A stretch of DNA of 64,000 bases, from assembly GCA_002812745.2 (NCBI GenBank), contig NCSJ02000034.1:1-64000 (forward strand). Reading direction: 5' to 3'. The notes under the pieces were generated by a model, which had not been told where the DNA came from, did not search any database, and worked only from the letters and a program-made list of their open reading frames with translations. This document shows, piece after piece, positions 46,523 to 57,221 of this stretch. Each line of letters opens with the position of its first letter. Position 1 is the stretch's first letter. This DNA is from Scytalidium lignicola (Eukaryota; Ascomycota; Leotiomycetes). Position numbers and translations under genes: made by a program.

Positions 46523-48112
46523 TTAGGAAACGGTCTTCTCGAGCATAGTGATGCCGTATTTCTTGAGTTCCTCCATGAGTGGATCGTTAATCTTGGGTGT
46601 CATTGGGGCAAGAATGCCCTTCTCAGAGATAGTGCCGTCAAGAACCTGTTTGACCGCAACACCGCATGGAATACCGACAAGCTTAGCCATAGCAGAGTAC
46701 CCCTTTGGATCACCATACTCCACTAGGGTAGATGTCCTTGTCTCTTTGCTTCCATCCTTGTTTTCAATGCCAAATTTGTGCTGCAACATGACAAAGTCAC
46801 GCTCGCCTTCTTCAAATTGCATCTTCTTCTCAAGGGTGGCGCAGAGGGTATCTAGTGGGTTACCACGAGGTATGATCTTCTCGTCTGAGAATAGCCCAAT
46901 CCATCTCAAACCGTCGATGATTCTGTCCTTCTCTTCGGTGGAATCGAATTTTGCCTTGGAGGCAATCGCCCACTTCAGGTCGTTTTCAGTGGACGAAGTA
47001 GCAGACAGAATCTTTTGAGTGGCCTCCTTCCACGTAATTGGCTGGTCCAAGAAGCTTTGCTTCTCGTCACTTAGGAATCCCATGTCAACCAACACTCGAA
47101 CAAACTCGGGGAATCCCTGGTATCTGAGAGTACCTCTAACTATGGTTTTTGCCTCTGGGATTCCATAGCGTTCTTTATATGGGGTCGAGTCTCGATTAGG
47201 ATATGCGACGAATGCATATCCTGGATAGATTAGGTATGGCTTTGCAGTTCCCATAAGATCCTGGGATGCAACCTCTACCACTTTTCCGTCTTTGTAATAC
47301 TTTGCTGCGTTCTTTAGCGCAAGTAAGACACCTCTTGCTGACCAAGAGAACTTGTAACCAAGTGGGTTATCTGAGTTTTCTGGGGCAGGAAGGCCACCGC
47401 AATAAGACAAGAACGATATGATCTTTCCTCCAGCTGCATGAACTTCAGAAATGGTCTTGATGGCATACAAATGCTTCAACCCTACATTGTTAGCATTACT
47501 CTTTCAAGAAAGTTCAGGTGTGCACTGTCTTAGGTGCAATTGCACATGGTTCCTTGCAATATCTGCACCCAGATTGGGCCGAAATTGGAAATTGTTTAGT
47601 GCACAGGGTTGCTTACGTCGATTCCTGGATCTAAGCCGATCTCATTCATCACTGTTATTCCCGCATCCTTGCATTGTTGATCGAGCTCTAGCATGGCCGG
47701 CGAGACGTAGCTCGTTGTGACGACATGTTTCTTCTGTCTAATCGCGCTCTTAATGACCGTCGCGTGGAACGTATAGGGTATAAGAGAGATGATCAGATCG
47801 TTCTTTGCGACCTCAGCGTCCAGGGCCTTCTCGTCCGTGACATCGAGGGATATTGGACGGGCGAGCTTGACACCTTCTGCTAGCTTCTTGGCGCTTTCGA
47901 GTGTTCTGCAGGCTATGAGATATCAGCAAATGTTATGAAGAGAGGCCAGATGCCAGTAACTCACCAACAGAGACCTCAATGCCAGCGTCGCTCAAAACAT
48001 CTAAAGTAGGCCTGGTAACGAAGCCAGAGCCGCTGGGATGCTGTCAGTGTGTGGATCGCTTTTTTGATGGTCGACTTAGTACTTGCAGCATCAAAACACG
48101 TTGAGGAGCCAT
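46523..48112 (-). CDS. LYS9: Saccharopine reductase (NADP, L-glutamate-forming)
   Basis: Exons on the minus strand: 48112-48083, 48040-47965, 47912-47617, 47473-46523 (450 aa; yeast Lys9 446). It is the penultimate step of the fungal alpha-aminoadipate lysine pathway. MAPQRVLML leads into GSGFVTRPTLDVLSDAGIEV (Rossmann), then CRTLESAKKLAEG, ALDAEVAKNDLIISLIPYTFH, KHVVTTSYVSPAMLELD, AGITVMNEIGLDPGIDHLYA across intron 3, KIISFLSYCGGLPAPE, NPLGYKFSWSARGVLLA. The first border is least certain. The acceptor chosen keeps the frame but adds HPS before GSGFV; a slightly different site may be used. A TGACTCA lies 286 nt upstream. The gene is divergent from derlin. Confidence 0.92.
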
Positions 48113-48652
48113 GGTTGTTGTTATTGTATGACAGATCTGTATAGAGTTGTCGTCTGGAAGGGACTTTTTATCATGCTGCAATGCACGTCAAAATTCAACT
48201 TCAAAGGGACATGGTGGGGTGCAATAAGTCTGAGTACCCCTCCATGGAGCAACAAAGGCTGTGATTGGCTGTTCCTATTTAACTAGCGACCTAATTCGCT
48301 AGTAGGTAGAATAGAAGTGGAGACGGGTATTCAGACTTATTGCATCCCACTGTAGCTTCAACTTCAAAGCTTCAATTGATTTGGCATAGGGTTTTGATGA
48401 CTCATTCATTTCGATCCGATCGTCGGAGGTCGGAAAAGTTTGGATTTAGCTGAACTGAGGTCATGATGCTAGCTTCTAGGCATGTTAAGCGAGCGGTGGA
48501 GGCGTGCACGTAGGCAGAAAGGTTGCCTGGATCACGTGCAATGGGATCTGGCTAGACCCATTTGAAAACGACACGGTTCTAAATTCGCCTACTAATTTTA
48601 TTCGACTTTCTCTTCCTTTCCAATTCTCAATATTAACAAAAGCAGGTAAGCA
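48113..48652. promoter_or_regulatory. Divergent promoter region, LYS9 and derlin
   Basis: 540 nt with no ORF of note. It contains the TGACTCA listed separately and a TCACGTG E-box core near 48532. Confidence 0.5.
48398..48404. promoter_or_regulatory. Gcn4/CPC1 general-control element upstream of LYS9
   Basis: An exact TGACTCA 286 nt upstream of the LYS9 start. Lysine genes are classic general-control targets; function inferred from position. Confidence 0.6.
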
Positions 48653-49910
48653 ATGGATGCCTTTTGGGCGGCTCCTCCAATTTCAAGGTGAGTGATAGAC
48701 TACTAAGTTACATCGTCTTCATGCTGATGCTGATATAGCTCAGGACTATTGCAGCCGCTGCTTTCGTCCTCTCTTTAGCAGTGTACTATGCCAACATAGG
48801 TCTTGGATACTATGTTATCTTCAGCCCCGAATTCTTGTTGACGATACCTCCCCAAGTATGGCGGGTTGTTACCTCATTTCTAATAACCGAGCCACAGCTC
48901 GGGCTGGTGTTTGATACATATTTCCGTAAGCTTTCTCGGGCGTTACTTATGGTGGTTCATTAACTTACTAGGACATAGTCTATACATATGGATCAATGTT
49001 AGAAAAGGGGTCTCCTAAATTTCCTACGCCAGCAGACTTCTTCACATATATTCTGTTTGTTTGCGTCGCGATTCTGGTAGGGCATATCTATCTCTTTATT
49101 GTTTATTTTTTCTTGTCTTTTTTGCACCTCACATTATCTGCCCGCATAGTGCTCTTGCTCCCAACTATCGCGGTTCCTGGAAATGAGGAAGATTACCCTT
49201 GTACTTCGGACTGGTCCGTCATTCGCAATCAATCAATAGGGCCAGTTTGCGGTGCAGGCATGGTGGGAAGCTACCTTGAGAAAACTCGTTTCGATTCTTC
49301 AATGGTCATTCGGGTGGTATTGGTTCCCTACATTTCATTTCGTGGACGCTTCCAATGTCTTGTCGCTAGACGCAATGAGTCGAGGTTCGATCATTTTTGG
49401 ATCTACGATTTAGCAAATTGCTACAAGTTATAATTGGATGTCTGACAATGATTATAGGGGCTGAACATAATCTTTACTGGAGCCATGGTAATGACAGGAG
49501 CCCTTATTCTCGCCTTTGCCTATACCATGTCTCAAGACAGACGAGGACAGCAGACCCACTTCATCGTCTTCTCGATCCCTGCTGTTTACTTGCCATATGC
49601 CATGTTGCTCCTCACGCTACTCTTAAGAGGCAGCGAAGCCGCGAAGATTCAAGGTACTGGATTGGTTGCTGCTCACTTGCATGACTTCCTCACTCGAATC
49701 TGGCCTGCCTTTGGCGGTGGAAGGAACTTAGTACCTACACCAACATTCATAAAAAAGCTGTTTGATGGTCCAGGAAGTAGGATCCAGGTGAGAACTTATG
49801 GCACTGCAATTCGCCCATCTCAAGATACCGTATCGTCATCAGGTTCGTCCGGACCATTACCACAGTCATGGCGAAGTCGAGGTACTGGTCACAGACTGGG
49901 AGGGGATTGA
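48653..49910 (+). CDS. DER1: Derlin (Der1-like ER membrane protein, ERAD)
   Basis: Exons 48653-48687, 48744-48925, 48979-49076, 49458-49910 (255 aa). A rhomboid-like pseudoprotease that helps retrotranslocate misfolded ER proteins. MDAFWAAPPISR starts the protein. Membrane segments follow: IAAAAFVLSLAVYYANIGLG, the conserved PPQVWRVVTSFLITEPQLGL with its WR motif, DFFTYILFVCVAIL, GAMVMTGALILAFAYTMSQD, and PYAMLLLTLLLRGSEAAKIQG in part. GLVAAHLHDFLTRIWPAFGGG carries the conserved G-x(3)-(G/A)-H-x-(Y/H) area. The tail ends SWRSRGTGHRLG, a common mould derlin ending. Intron 3 (49077-49457) is long (381 nt) and stays open in frame to 49433; see findings. Confidence 0.92.
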
Positions 49911-50222
49911 TATCGCTTATTGTACGATTAAAGGTATTGAACTTTATAACAATGCTTGTTGATCAAGTGTGGAAGGGCTATCATAAGATGATTAGTTCGC
50001 GACAAAGCGTCATGACAAACTGTATTTTAGGACGTCTTCAATAGCCTTAGCTATTAGCTAGATNAAAAAATACGTAGAGATGCAGTAGACAACTCTAATA
50101 GGTATCATACCTTCAGAATAACAAAAGCTAAGCCTCCGCGGCATTTTCAATGAACATTCTATAGCGCTTGTAGAGTTGAACCATAAAACCATAATACTCT
50201 GCTGAAATGTGTAAAACAGCAA
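49911..50222. other. Convergent intergenic, derlin and RCE1
   Basis: About 310 nt, N at 50064 before an A-run; no gene. Confidence 0.4.
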
Positions 50223-51473
50223 TTAAAACTTCGTCAAGGCAGACTCACTCTCAGTCAGAGGCCATAACCATTTCCACCAAGCAACAGCCCCGACGACCAG
50301 GAGAATATAATACCCAACCGTCCATCCTACCCCAGGCCTACGGTTTGCATTTTTATCCTCAGCTTTATCCGACCATTTCGGTGTACCAGCAGCATCCGGG
50401 CCGAGCACTCCCTCCTCAACCCCAACTCTGCCCCAAAGCCTTGGAAACCCCATGCAGTTGCAGAAACTGTGCACCAGAACCACAGCTAGTACGCTTCCTG
50501 TCCTTAAGAACAAGAACGTGGCATACCCACCAAAAAGTGTAGTGTAGGTAAGTTGGAGTACAGACCGGAGAAATGCAGCTAGTACAGGCGTATGCGGATG
50601 CGTGAGACGGAATTCATAGAAGTGATGGATGTGTGCCAGTCCAAAGATTATAGGTGTGAGAAAGATGGTAGTTGTGTTGGAAGTTTGAGAGAGAAGAAAG
50701 AGAGGGACGGAAATGGAGCGGAAGAGGAGCTCTTCTGTAATTGGACCCTGTTTAAAATTTTACTCAGTTAGCATGGCATGATATATATAGAGTTCGTTAC
50801 GGAATAAGTAAATTGAAGGGTTTCTCACAGCAACAATGTTCCTCCATCCGATCCAACTGCCCACGATGGCATCTACCCCTCTCAATCTCACCCAGTCCCT
50901 CCATCCACCTTCCACTATACCCGCTTCAAACAACGGTCCCAGAAATAGTATCCCCGTTAAGGCCAGGCACTTTAGTGTGTCCACTATTCCAATTGGGAAG
51001 AATCCCATATAATGAATTGCTTTCACTGCAGAGCCATTTTCATTACAGGCGATTATAAGGAATGTTAAGATGCCGCAGATGATGCAGGATAAAGTCACGG
51101 ATCGGACGCGGCCACGAATCACGGATGGAGCGTCGCGGGAGAGGGCTGGTGAGGGCCGGGTTATAGGAGAGAGATAGAATGGAACAACATAGATCAAGGT
51201 ATAGAGAATCTACATGCGAAAGAGAAGGTCAGTTGTGAGATCTAAGTCGAATTTAGGAAGATGGGAGGAAGAGAAAACAAGGAAGCTTACGAGCAGTGCT
51301 ATTGCCGAGCCAGTGCTCAAGACAGGTTGGTCTGGTTCTGGCTAGGTATAAGCATCATCATACACAATAGAAAGGGTGAAAGAGTTCTAGTGAGAGGCGG
51401 AAGGAGACTCGTGGTGGTACTGACCTCCGGCATAGTAGGATCGTATTCGATTGAGCAGACCTGTTGGAGCCAT
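50223..51473 (-). CDS. RCE1: CAAX prenyl protease 2 (Rce1)
   Basis: Exons on the minus strand: 51473-51425, 51337-51291, 51209-50829, 50747-50223 (333 aa). An ER intramembrane protease that trims the last three residues of farnesylated or geranylgeranylated CAAX proteins such as Ras. Several hydrophobic segments lie in LSTGSAIALL-ILYTLIYVVPFYLSP and SVTLSCIICGILTFLIIA, with LRGVDAIVGSWIGWRNIVAGP. The catalytic motifs of the CPBP/Abi family are visible: GPITEELLFRS (Glu164, Glu165), FGLAHIHHFYE (His198 aligns with the essential yeast His194), and VLVHSFCNCMGFP. Exon 2 begins at the second of two AGs (CTAGCCAG), the one that keeps the frame. Convergent with derlin, another ER membrane gene. Confidence 0.9.
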
Positions 51474-53146
51474 TATGTTGGACTCAATTAAGAGCGGCCA
51501 CAGTTCTACACAGATAACACAGTGCTGTCGGTGCCCTAATACTTCACGATGATAGTGTGGATGCGTGAAGCAAAGGAGGGGAAACCATAGAGGTTGCAGT
51601 TCTCACAATCGTTTGTGCCTTGGAGCTGCAGATGTAAACAATATCAAGGCCTGCAAGGCTGCCAAGGCTCGCAAGGCTGCTGAGTGGGGAAGTACAGTAC
51701 GGTACGTACCGAACACTTCATACCTTGAGATACTTGGCATTGACACCTCGTCTCAATCACTGTTTAAGCAATCGACCTACAGTATGACATTTTGATGCCT
51801 ATCAAATACGGTCCTAAAAAATTCGATATCCCGAAGAGTTATCCCACAGCCTCGGTACAGAGGTACGAGAGTGTATGCAAGAACGTTAGTCATATTCGCT
51901 GGACTTCAAATTGGTACCACTGTACAGAACAAGTAGCCTAATTAGGGGCAGAGATTCAGTGATGTGCAATACCAGCGGTGAATGAGTGGTGTAGAGATTA
52001 TCAAACAAGATCATTGGATCCTACTTCTCAGCTCTTTTTCCATAAAATGGACCGTGGTGTGGCACACTAAGACGCTGGTTTGACATAGTAACTGTTAACA
52101 GCCACGACAGCTAACCTAGACTTGACTCCGTGCTCCCTCTGCTGACCTCAGATCGGACGTTTTCTACTCGGACTTGTACTGGATCCTCGGAGCAGTTGAT
52201 GAGGTCTTTTCCCGAGGACCTGGGCATGCCTAGTTCAGAGGGGCGAGTCCCTCTTCCCACATACGAACAGATTCCATGGAACACTAGACCAGATGCGATG
52301 CTTCCCCAGAGTTGATCTTGGAGAACCCCAGAACCAATAACCATATTATTGTATTGTGGTGTCTCAAAGATCAGATTTTGCGTGAAACAGCAGGATAAGC
52401 ATGTATAGTATTAACAGAACCACATACCTAGAACAAGACAGCTAGGTAGACAATATGGAGGGGAATAATGAATTGGATGGTTAGGCCATTTCTCCAAGGC
52501 ATTTGTAGCGACAGTTCACGTACAACAGTACATGTACATACAGGGCCGGTGCAGCACATGAAAAGTAACTTCAACTGGTAACCACATGGCATCGCATCGC
52601 ATACATCGAAGATAAGACTTCGCATGTAGAGTGTGTTCAGCACATACATAGATCCTCACAAATACCGCATCATCTCTTCCCATCAGCTGAACCATCCAGA
52701 CGGTGAGATGGATGGATGTCTTTGCCATCCACCACCCACCGCGAGAAATTTTGACGTATGACGTTGGACGCGCTGGCCGCTCCGTAGTCCGGCGGCCCCC
52801 TCGTGACGCACTTACCCCAAGATCCCCCATACTTTTGCTCCGTACTTGCCCACCCCGTCGCACCAAACTCCCACTAGCCAAGATCTCACAGGTTAAAGGG
52901 GATTGGATATGTGGCCTGGACAAATCTCTGTGCAAAACGCCCTTTCTCCAAACTTCCCTTTCCTCCGTGCTCACTTTTCTCTTCTCTCTCTTGTATATAC
53001 ACTCACATACACTCGGGATACACAAATATATTTCGCATGCTTGCAATGATTAAGGTTTAATTAGCAAGGGGCTTTGTACGGTACATGGGCATCATTAGAC
53101 GAGTTTGCAGGCACCGCTGGTACCTGGCAGTAACAACAAGAGAAGA
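51474..53146. other. Long divergent intergenic region, RCE1 and patatin lipase
   Basis: About 1.65 kb. Imperfect CAAGGC repeats lie at 51645-51680. ORFs overlap on both strands without motifs. Just before the lipase are CT-rich promoter tracts and an ATG at 53037 (MLAMIK) that could be a small extra first exon joined at the TTTGCAG at 53103-53109. Confidence 0.4.
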
Positions 53147-55786
53147 ATGGTACATCTAGTCTCCCTCCAGAGATCGAATCCCTTGGCCACACTACCTATC
53201 AAATGCACTGATGAGAAAACACCACCACCAAGACCTGGATCGTCATATTCTACCAATTCACTCGGTCAGCATGGCAAATCGCATAATATCAGCGGCAGTG
53301 GCGGCGGTGGAAGCCTCTCACTCAGTCAGAAACCCTCGCTGTCGCTGCAAGGGGCGTTATTTGGACCTGCGGCAAGAGTCCTCACGGACAGCGTGCATGC
53401 TCTCAACAACGCCGTCCTACAACTTCGAGATGGCATGACAGAGGAGCAACGAACCACGAAGGTGCGGCGCGAAGAACGGATCCAAATTTTGGCATTGCGC
53501 CTGAAGAATGCCGAAACGATGGAGCAGTGGAATGCGGCCGCCGAAGAACTGGATGAACTTGAGGGTAACAGGAGCTGGAAACAGGATAACACATTCGATG
53601 GCTTCGACGCCGAGTTGATCGAGACCAGGTTGCGAGGGCTGGACACGGCCAGGACCAACTGCGACATCAAGGCTATGCTGCATCTCGTGCGGACAGCTCT
53701 ATCGAGGGACTTGGGAGGTATGGGGAATATTACACTGTATAGACATTCGCATATTGGAACTAAAGATCTCATTGAGCGCTATATTGACTCGACTGTGGAT
53801 ACTATCCGGGCTTTGGTGGAGACGAGCAAGCATGCTCTGCCGGAAGGGCTGGAGACAAAAGATATCTTAGAACAGGTCCTCTACGCCAGGCAAGCGTTTG
53901 GGAGAAGTGCTTTACTACTGAGTGGCGGCGCTACATTTGGCATGAATCACGTTGGAGTATTGAAGGCGTTATATGAGGCTAAGTTATTGCCTCGTATCAT
54001 ATCTGGGGCCTCTGCGGGGAGCATCGTCTGCGCTGTGTTATGCACACGTACGGATGAAGAGATTCCCGCCGTACTCTCGGCCTTTCCTTATGGCGATCTT
54101 GCGGTTTTCGAGGAGCATGGAAGAGAAGATGGTCTTTTAGAGCGACTTCGACGACTTCTCACTCAGGGTGCCTGGATCGATATACGACATCTTACAAAGG
54201 TCATGCAGGATTGGCTGGGTGACATGACATTCCAGGAAGCATATAATCGCTGTCGTCGGATTCTGAATATCTGCGTTTCCTCGGCTTCTGTGTATGAGCT
54301 TCCCAGGCTGTTGAATTATATTACAGCGCCAAACGTTATTATCTGGTCTGCTGTGGCTGCCTCATGCTCAGTTCCAGTCCTCTTCTCATCAGCTCAACTT
54401 CTAGCTAAGAATCCTCTTACGGGAGAAATATCTCCCTGGAATCCAACGCCACATCGCTGGATAGACGGGAGTGTGGATAACGATCTCCCTATGACCCGTC
54501 TAGCGGAACTGTTCAATGTCAATCACTTCATCGTCTCTCAAGTCAACCCTCACGTAGTCCCATTTCTAGCTAAAGATGCTGTCAACATATCTCAGGATGC
54601 GAGTGCTGACAGTTCTGGCCCGGGATGGGCCTACTCATTGACGAGCCTTGCAAGGGATGAAGCTCTTCACCGGATGCAGATGCTGGCTGAACTGGGAATC
54701 TTTCCAAACCTCGTCACAAAATTGAGGTCAGTCCTAAGCCAAAAGTACTCTGGGGATATTACTATCCTACCAGAGATCGATTACAAGAATCTACCGCGTA
54801 TGCTGAAGAACCCAACTTCCGGCTTTATGCTACAGGCATGTCTTTCGGGTGAGCGTGCTACGTGGCCAAAGCTAAGCAGGATACGAAATCATTGTGCTAT
54901 TGAATTAGAGTTGGATAGGGCTGTTCAGACCCTAAGAGCTAGGGTTGTTTTTAGTCCCAGCCAAGTTGATTTGAGACGGTTGACGACCAGTGACCGTAAT
55001 AGCAATACGCTGAGGAGAGGAGGAAGAAAGCGCCAAGTCAGTACGAGCAATCTACAGCTCGGTTTCTTATCTGGTCAAAATCAGGATGAGGATGGTGACG
55101 ATGATGGAGGGGATGGGAGGCAGATATGGTTGAATATGAGACCACAACTCCGAGCCAGCAGTTCGTCCTGGAGTTCTACACGGCGGTTGATACCTTCTTC
55201 GCAGACTCGAAAGCAGCTCATCCCACCTTCCAATATTGCCGCTCAACTACAACCTGATCCCCTAAGTATCAACTCCCATTTCCAACCGTACGATCCCTCC
55301 TCAACAGGAGAAACTTCCATCTCACCACCAACCTCAGATGCCGACATCGATAGTCACACGGACGATTCCAGTGCAGAACCTGATATCCCAGAAACCGGCT
55401 CCACATATTCTAATATTTATCCCTCGTATAGTCCTTTCTCGTCCAGAAACCCTCAACAACGCCGGCTCTCAATCACAACCTCCATTGACATATTCTCTTC
55501 CTCACAGCCAGTAACCTCGTCAACCGATCGCCTCCTTGCTACGACTCCAACAGCCCAATTATCGCCTTCGTTAGCAAGGACGAAACTTGTATTCGATTCA
55601 CCCGACAATACAACGCCTAATGAAGTAGGGAAAAGCCCTTCGAGGACAAGAATTGGGCTTGCAGATGGCGGCAGAGGGAAATCAGTAGTGATGAGTAGTC
55701 CCGAGAAGACGTATAAACAGCTCTTCCATCCCCAACCGAGGAAGGAGAAGGACGAGCAAGAGGAAGAGCTGGATACTGGGAGCTGA
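53147..55786 (+). CDS. Patatin-like phospholipase / triacylglycerol lipase (Tgl-type)
   Basis: 879 aa from the ATG at 53147 (MVHLVSLQRSN). The frame is open upstream to an acceptor-like TTTGCAG, so a short 5' exon is possible. The patatin domain has the oxyanion glycines in LLLSGGATFGMNHVGVLKA, the nucleophile Ser289 in SGASAGSIVCAVL, and the dyad Asp440 in WIDGSVDNDLP. The preceding LEVELD...EQVLYARQAFGRSALL region is typical of the Tgl3/4/5 lipid-droplet family. The C-terminal 280 residues are Ser/Pro/Thr-rich and disordered (for example QRRLSITTSIDIFSSSQP), with many phosphorylatable sites. It probably releases fatty acids from stored lipids or phospholipids; the precise substrate is not determinable here. 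Confidence 0.88.
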   Translation: MVHLVSLQRSNPLATLPIKCTDEKTPPPRPGSSYSTNSLGQHGKSHNISGSGGGGSLSLSQKPSLSLQGALFGPAARVLTDSVHALNNAVLQLRDGMTEEQRTTKVRREERIQILALRLKNAETMEQWNAAAEELDELEGNRSWKQDNTFDGFDAELIETRLRGLDTARTNCDIKAMLHLVRTALSRDLGGMGNITLYRHSHIGTKDLIERYIDSTVDTIRALVETSKHALPEGLETKDILEQVLYARQAFGRSALLLSGGATFGMNHVGVLKALYEAKLLPRIISGASAGSIVCAVLCTRTDEEIPAVLSAFPYGDLAVFEEHGREDGLLERLRRLLTQGAWIDIRHLTKVMQDWLGDMTFQEAYNRCRRILNICVSSASVYELPRLLNYITAPNVIIWSAVAASCSVPVLFSSAQLLAKNPLTGEISPWNPTPHRWIDGSVDNDLPMTRLAELFNVNHFIVSQVNPHVVPFLAKDAVNISQDASADSSGPGWAYSLTSLARDEALHRMQMLAELGIFPNLVTKLRSVLSQKYSGDITILPEIDYKNLPRMLKNPTSGFMLQACLSGERATWPKLSRIRNHCAIELELDRAVQTLRARVVFSPSQVDLRRLTTSDRNSNTLRRGGRKRQVSTSNLQLGFLSGQNQDEDGDDDGGDGRQIWLNMRPQLRASSSSWSSTRRLIPSSQTRKQLIPPSNIAAQLQPDPLSINSHFQPYDPSSTGETSISPPTSDADIDSHTDDSSAEPDIPETGSTYSNIYPSYSPFSSRNPQQRRLSITTSIDIFSSSQPVTSSTDRLLATTPTAQLSPSLARTKLVFDSPDNTTPNEVGKSPSRTRIGLADGGRGKSVVMSSPEKTYKQLFHPQPRKEKDEQEEELDTGS

Positions 55787-56112
55787 GCTTCCTCCATTTT
55801 CAGCTATGATTCCACGGTTCAGGTTGGAAGATATATCACGACATGATTTCCATCATTCCTTACTTTTTCTCGAGATGCATGGTTGGTGTCTCTTATGGTA
55901 TATTTGCATTCCGCATTCAGAGCATGAGTCGACGTTTGTTTGCCTACCTGCCTTTTTATCTTTTACTCTTTTTTAAATTACCATTTGCTGTTATGCTGGA
56001 TGGTTTTGCTCTTTCCACTACCACCACCACCAGCAGTAAACTACTACAATTCTCATTATCACCATGAGCAAGACCACGAATTTATTTAACAACTGGATGG
56101 TTTGGATAACAT

Positions 56113-56144
56113 GCATTTGGGCATTTGGGCATTTGGGCACTTGG
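56113..56144. repeat. Short tandem repeat, 8-mer x4
   Basis: GCATTTGG three times then GCACTTGG, in direct succession, intergenic. Confidence 0.9.
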
Positions 56145-56989
56145 GCGGTAGGCATTCACTTTAGGCGATATACATACATACACGTGGCTACACGAATACC
56201 GTGATAGATAACAGATGGTATTATACATAAATAGGCGCAAAGTCCCTTCTGGGGTTGGATAGCTGCATTCTTTGGCTCGAACACACTAAGCTGATCACAT
56301 TAGGTTAATCAGCTGAATTACACAGTATTCTGCAAATAAGATAACTTATAAAGTTTTTGATTATTTGCTATGCTGGACTGAAGCATGTGAATATGTAAGA
56401 GGTAACACAGGCTGAGAGAGGCTACAGGCTATTCCATCGTCTTGAGGCTCTCCTTGCAAGCGCTGGGAATGTGCAAAGCCTCACACCACCAAGTACGCTG
56501 AGGCTGCGGTAATGCCGACTGTACCCGAAGGCTTTTCGCGGTACAAAATGCAGGACAGAGTAGTACAGGACATTGAGATTGATGCAAGAGCTGTAGATAG
56601 GTGCTGCTTTATGACCTAGGTATTATTTGCACGTCATCTCTGACCTCAGAAATAGCATGAGCAAGGAAATCATACTTCCAAGTTATTTAAGAGAAAGAGC
56701 TGTTGTAGAAACAGCATGAATACCAGCTGAATAGATAGATATTGATCAGATTGTCTTTAATGCTCGCTGTTTCTCCAGGCTCCGTGATCGCCTCGGCTCC
56801 AAAAGGGTCATAGTTTGGGGTAATCCCTTGGATTTAATTACTTGTACGATGCCTGCTGCCCAAACCAGCCAACCACCGTGCGGCTAATTTCAATTGCAAA
56901 ACAGGCGAAGCTGGGGAAAAGTTGTGCCCGCCGCCCGAGCTTCGGAGCTCGAAAAAAGTTCCCACCACCTGTGTTACAAGGGTAGTATT

Positions 56990-56996
56990 TGACTCA
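56990..56996. promoter_or_regulatory. Gcn4/CPC1 general-control element upstream of ILV3
   Basis: An exact TGACTCA 226 nt before the ILV3 ATG. Branched-chain amino-acid genes are known general-control targets; the role here is inferred. Confidence 0.6.
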
Positions 56997-57221
56997 CAGT
57001 CTTGGGTTTTGAAAGTTTCCTGTCCACCAAAACATTTGCAATTGGGAACTCTTTTAGAGCCTTTTCTTTCCCCTTTCGCAATTGGTCGTCGAGGGAGAAG
57101 ATCCTGGAGTTGGGGCATCGGGATTGATTTGAGACTGAGTCTCGTAAGAGCGTTTCAATTGGAAAGAGCTTCGAAGGCTTGGTCCTAGGTACTGTACAAT
57201 TGTTGTTCGGCGATATCGAAG

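Larger units (their letters stand above)
55787..57221. other. Intergenic, lipase 3' flank and ILV3 promoter
   Basis: About 1.4 kb. It holds the tandem 8-mer at 56113-56144 and the TGACTCA at 56990-56996. No gene was seen; ORFs near 57000 are on both strands and lack motifs. Confidence 0.45.

Noticed and set aside
53211..53772. ORFs on both strands overlapping the patatin-like lipase
   Set aside because: Alternative-frame shadows of the 879-aa coding sequence.
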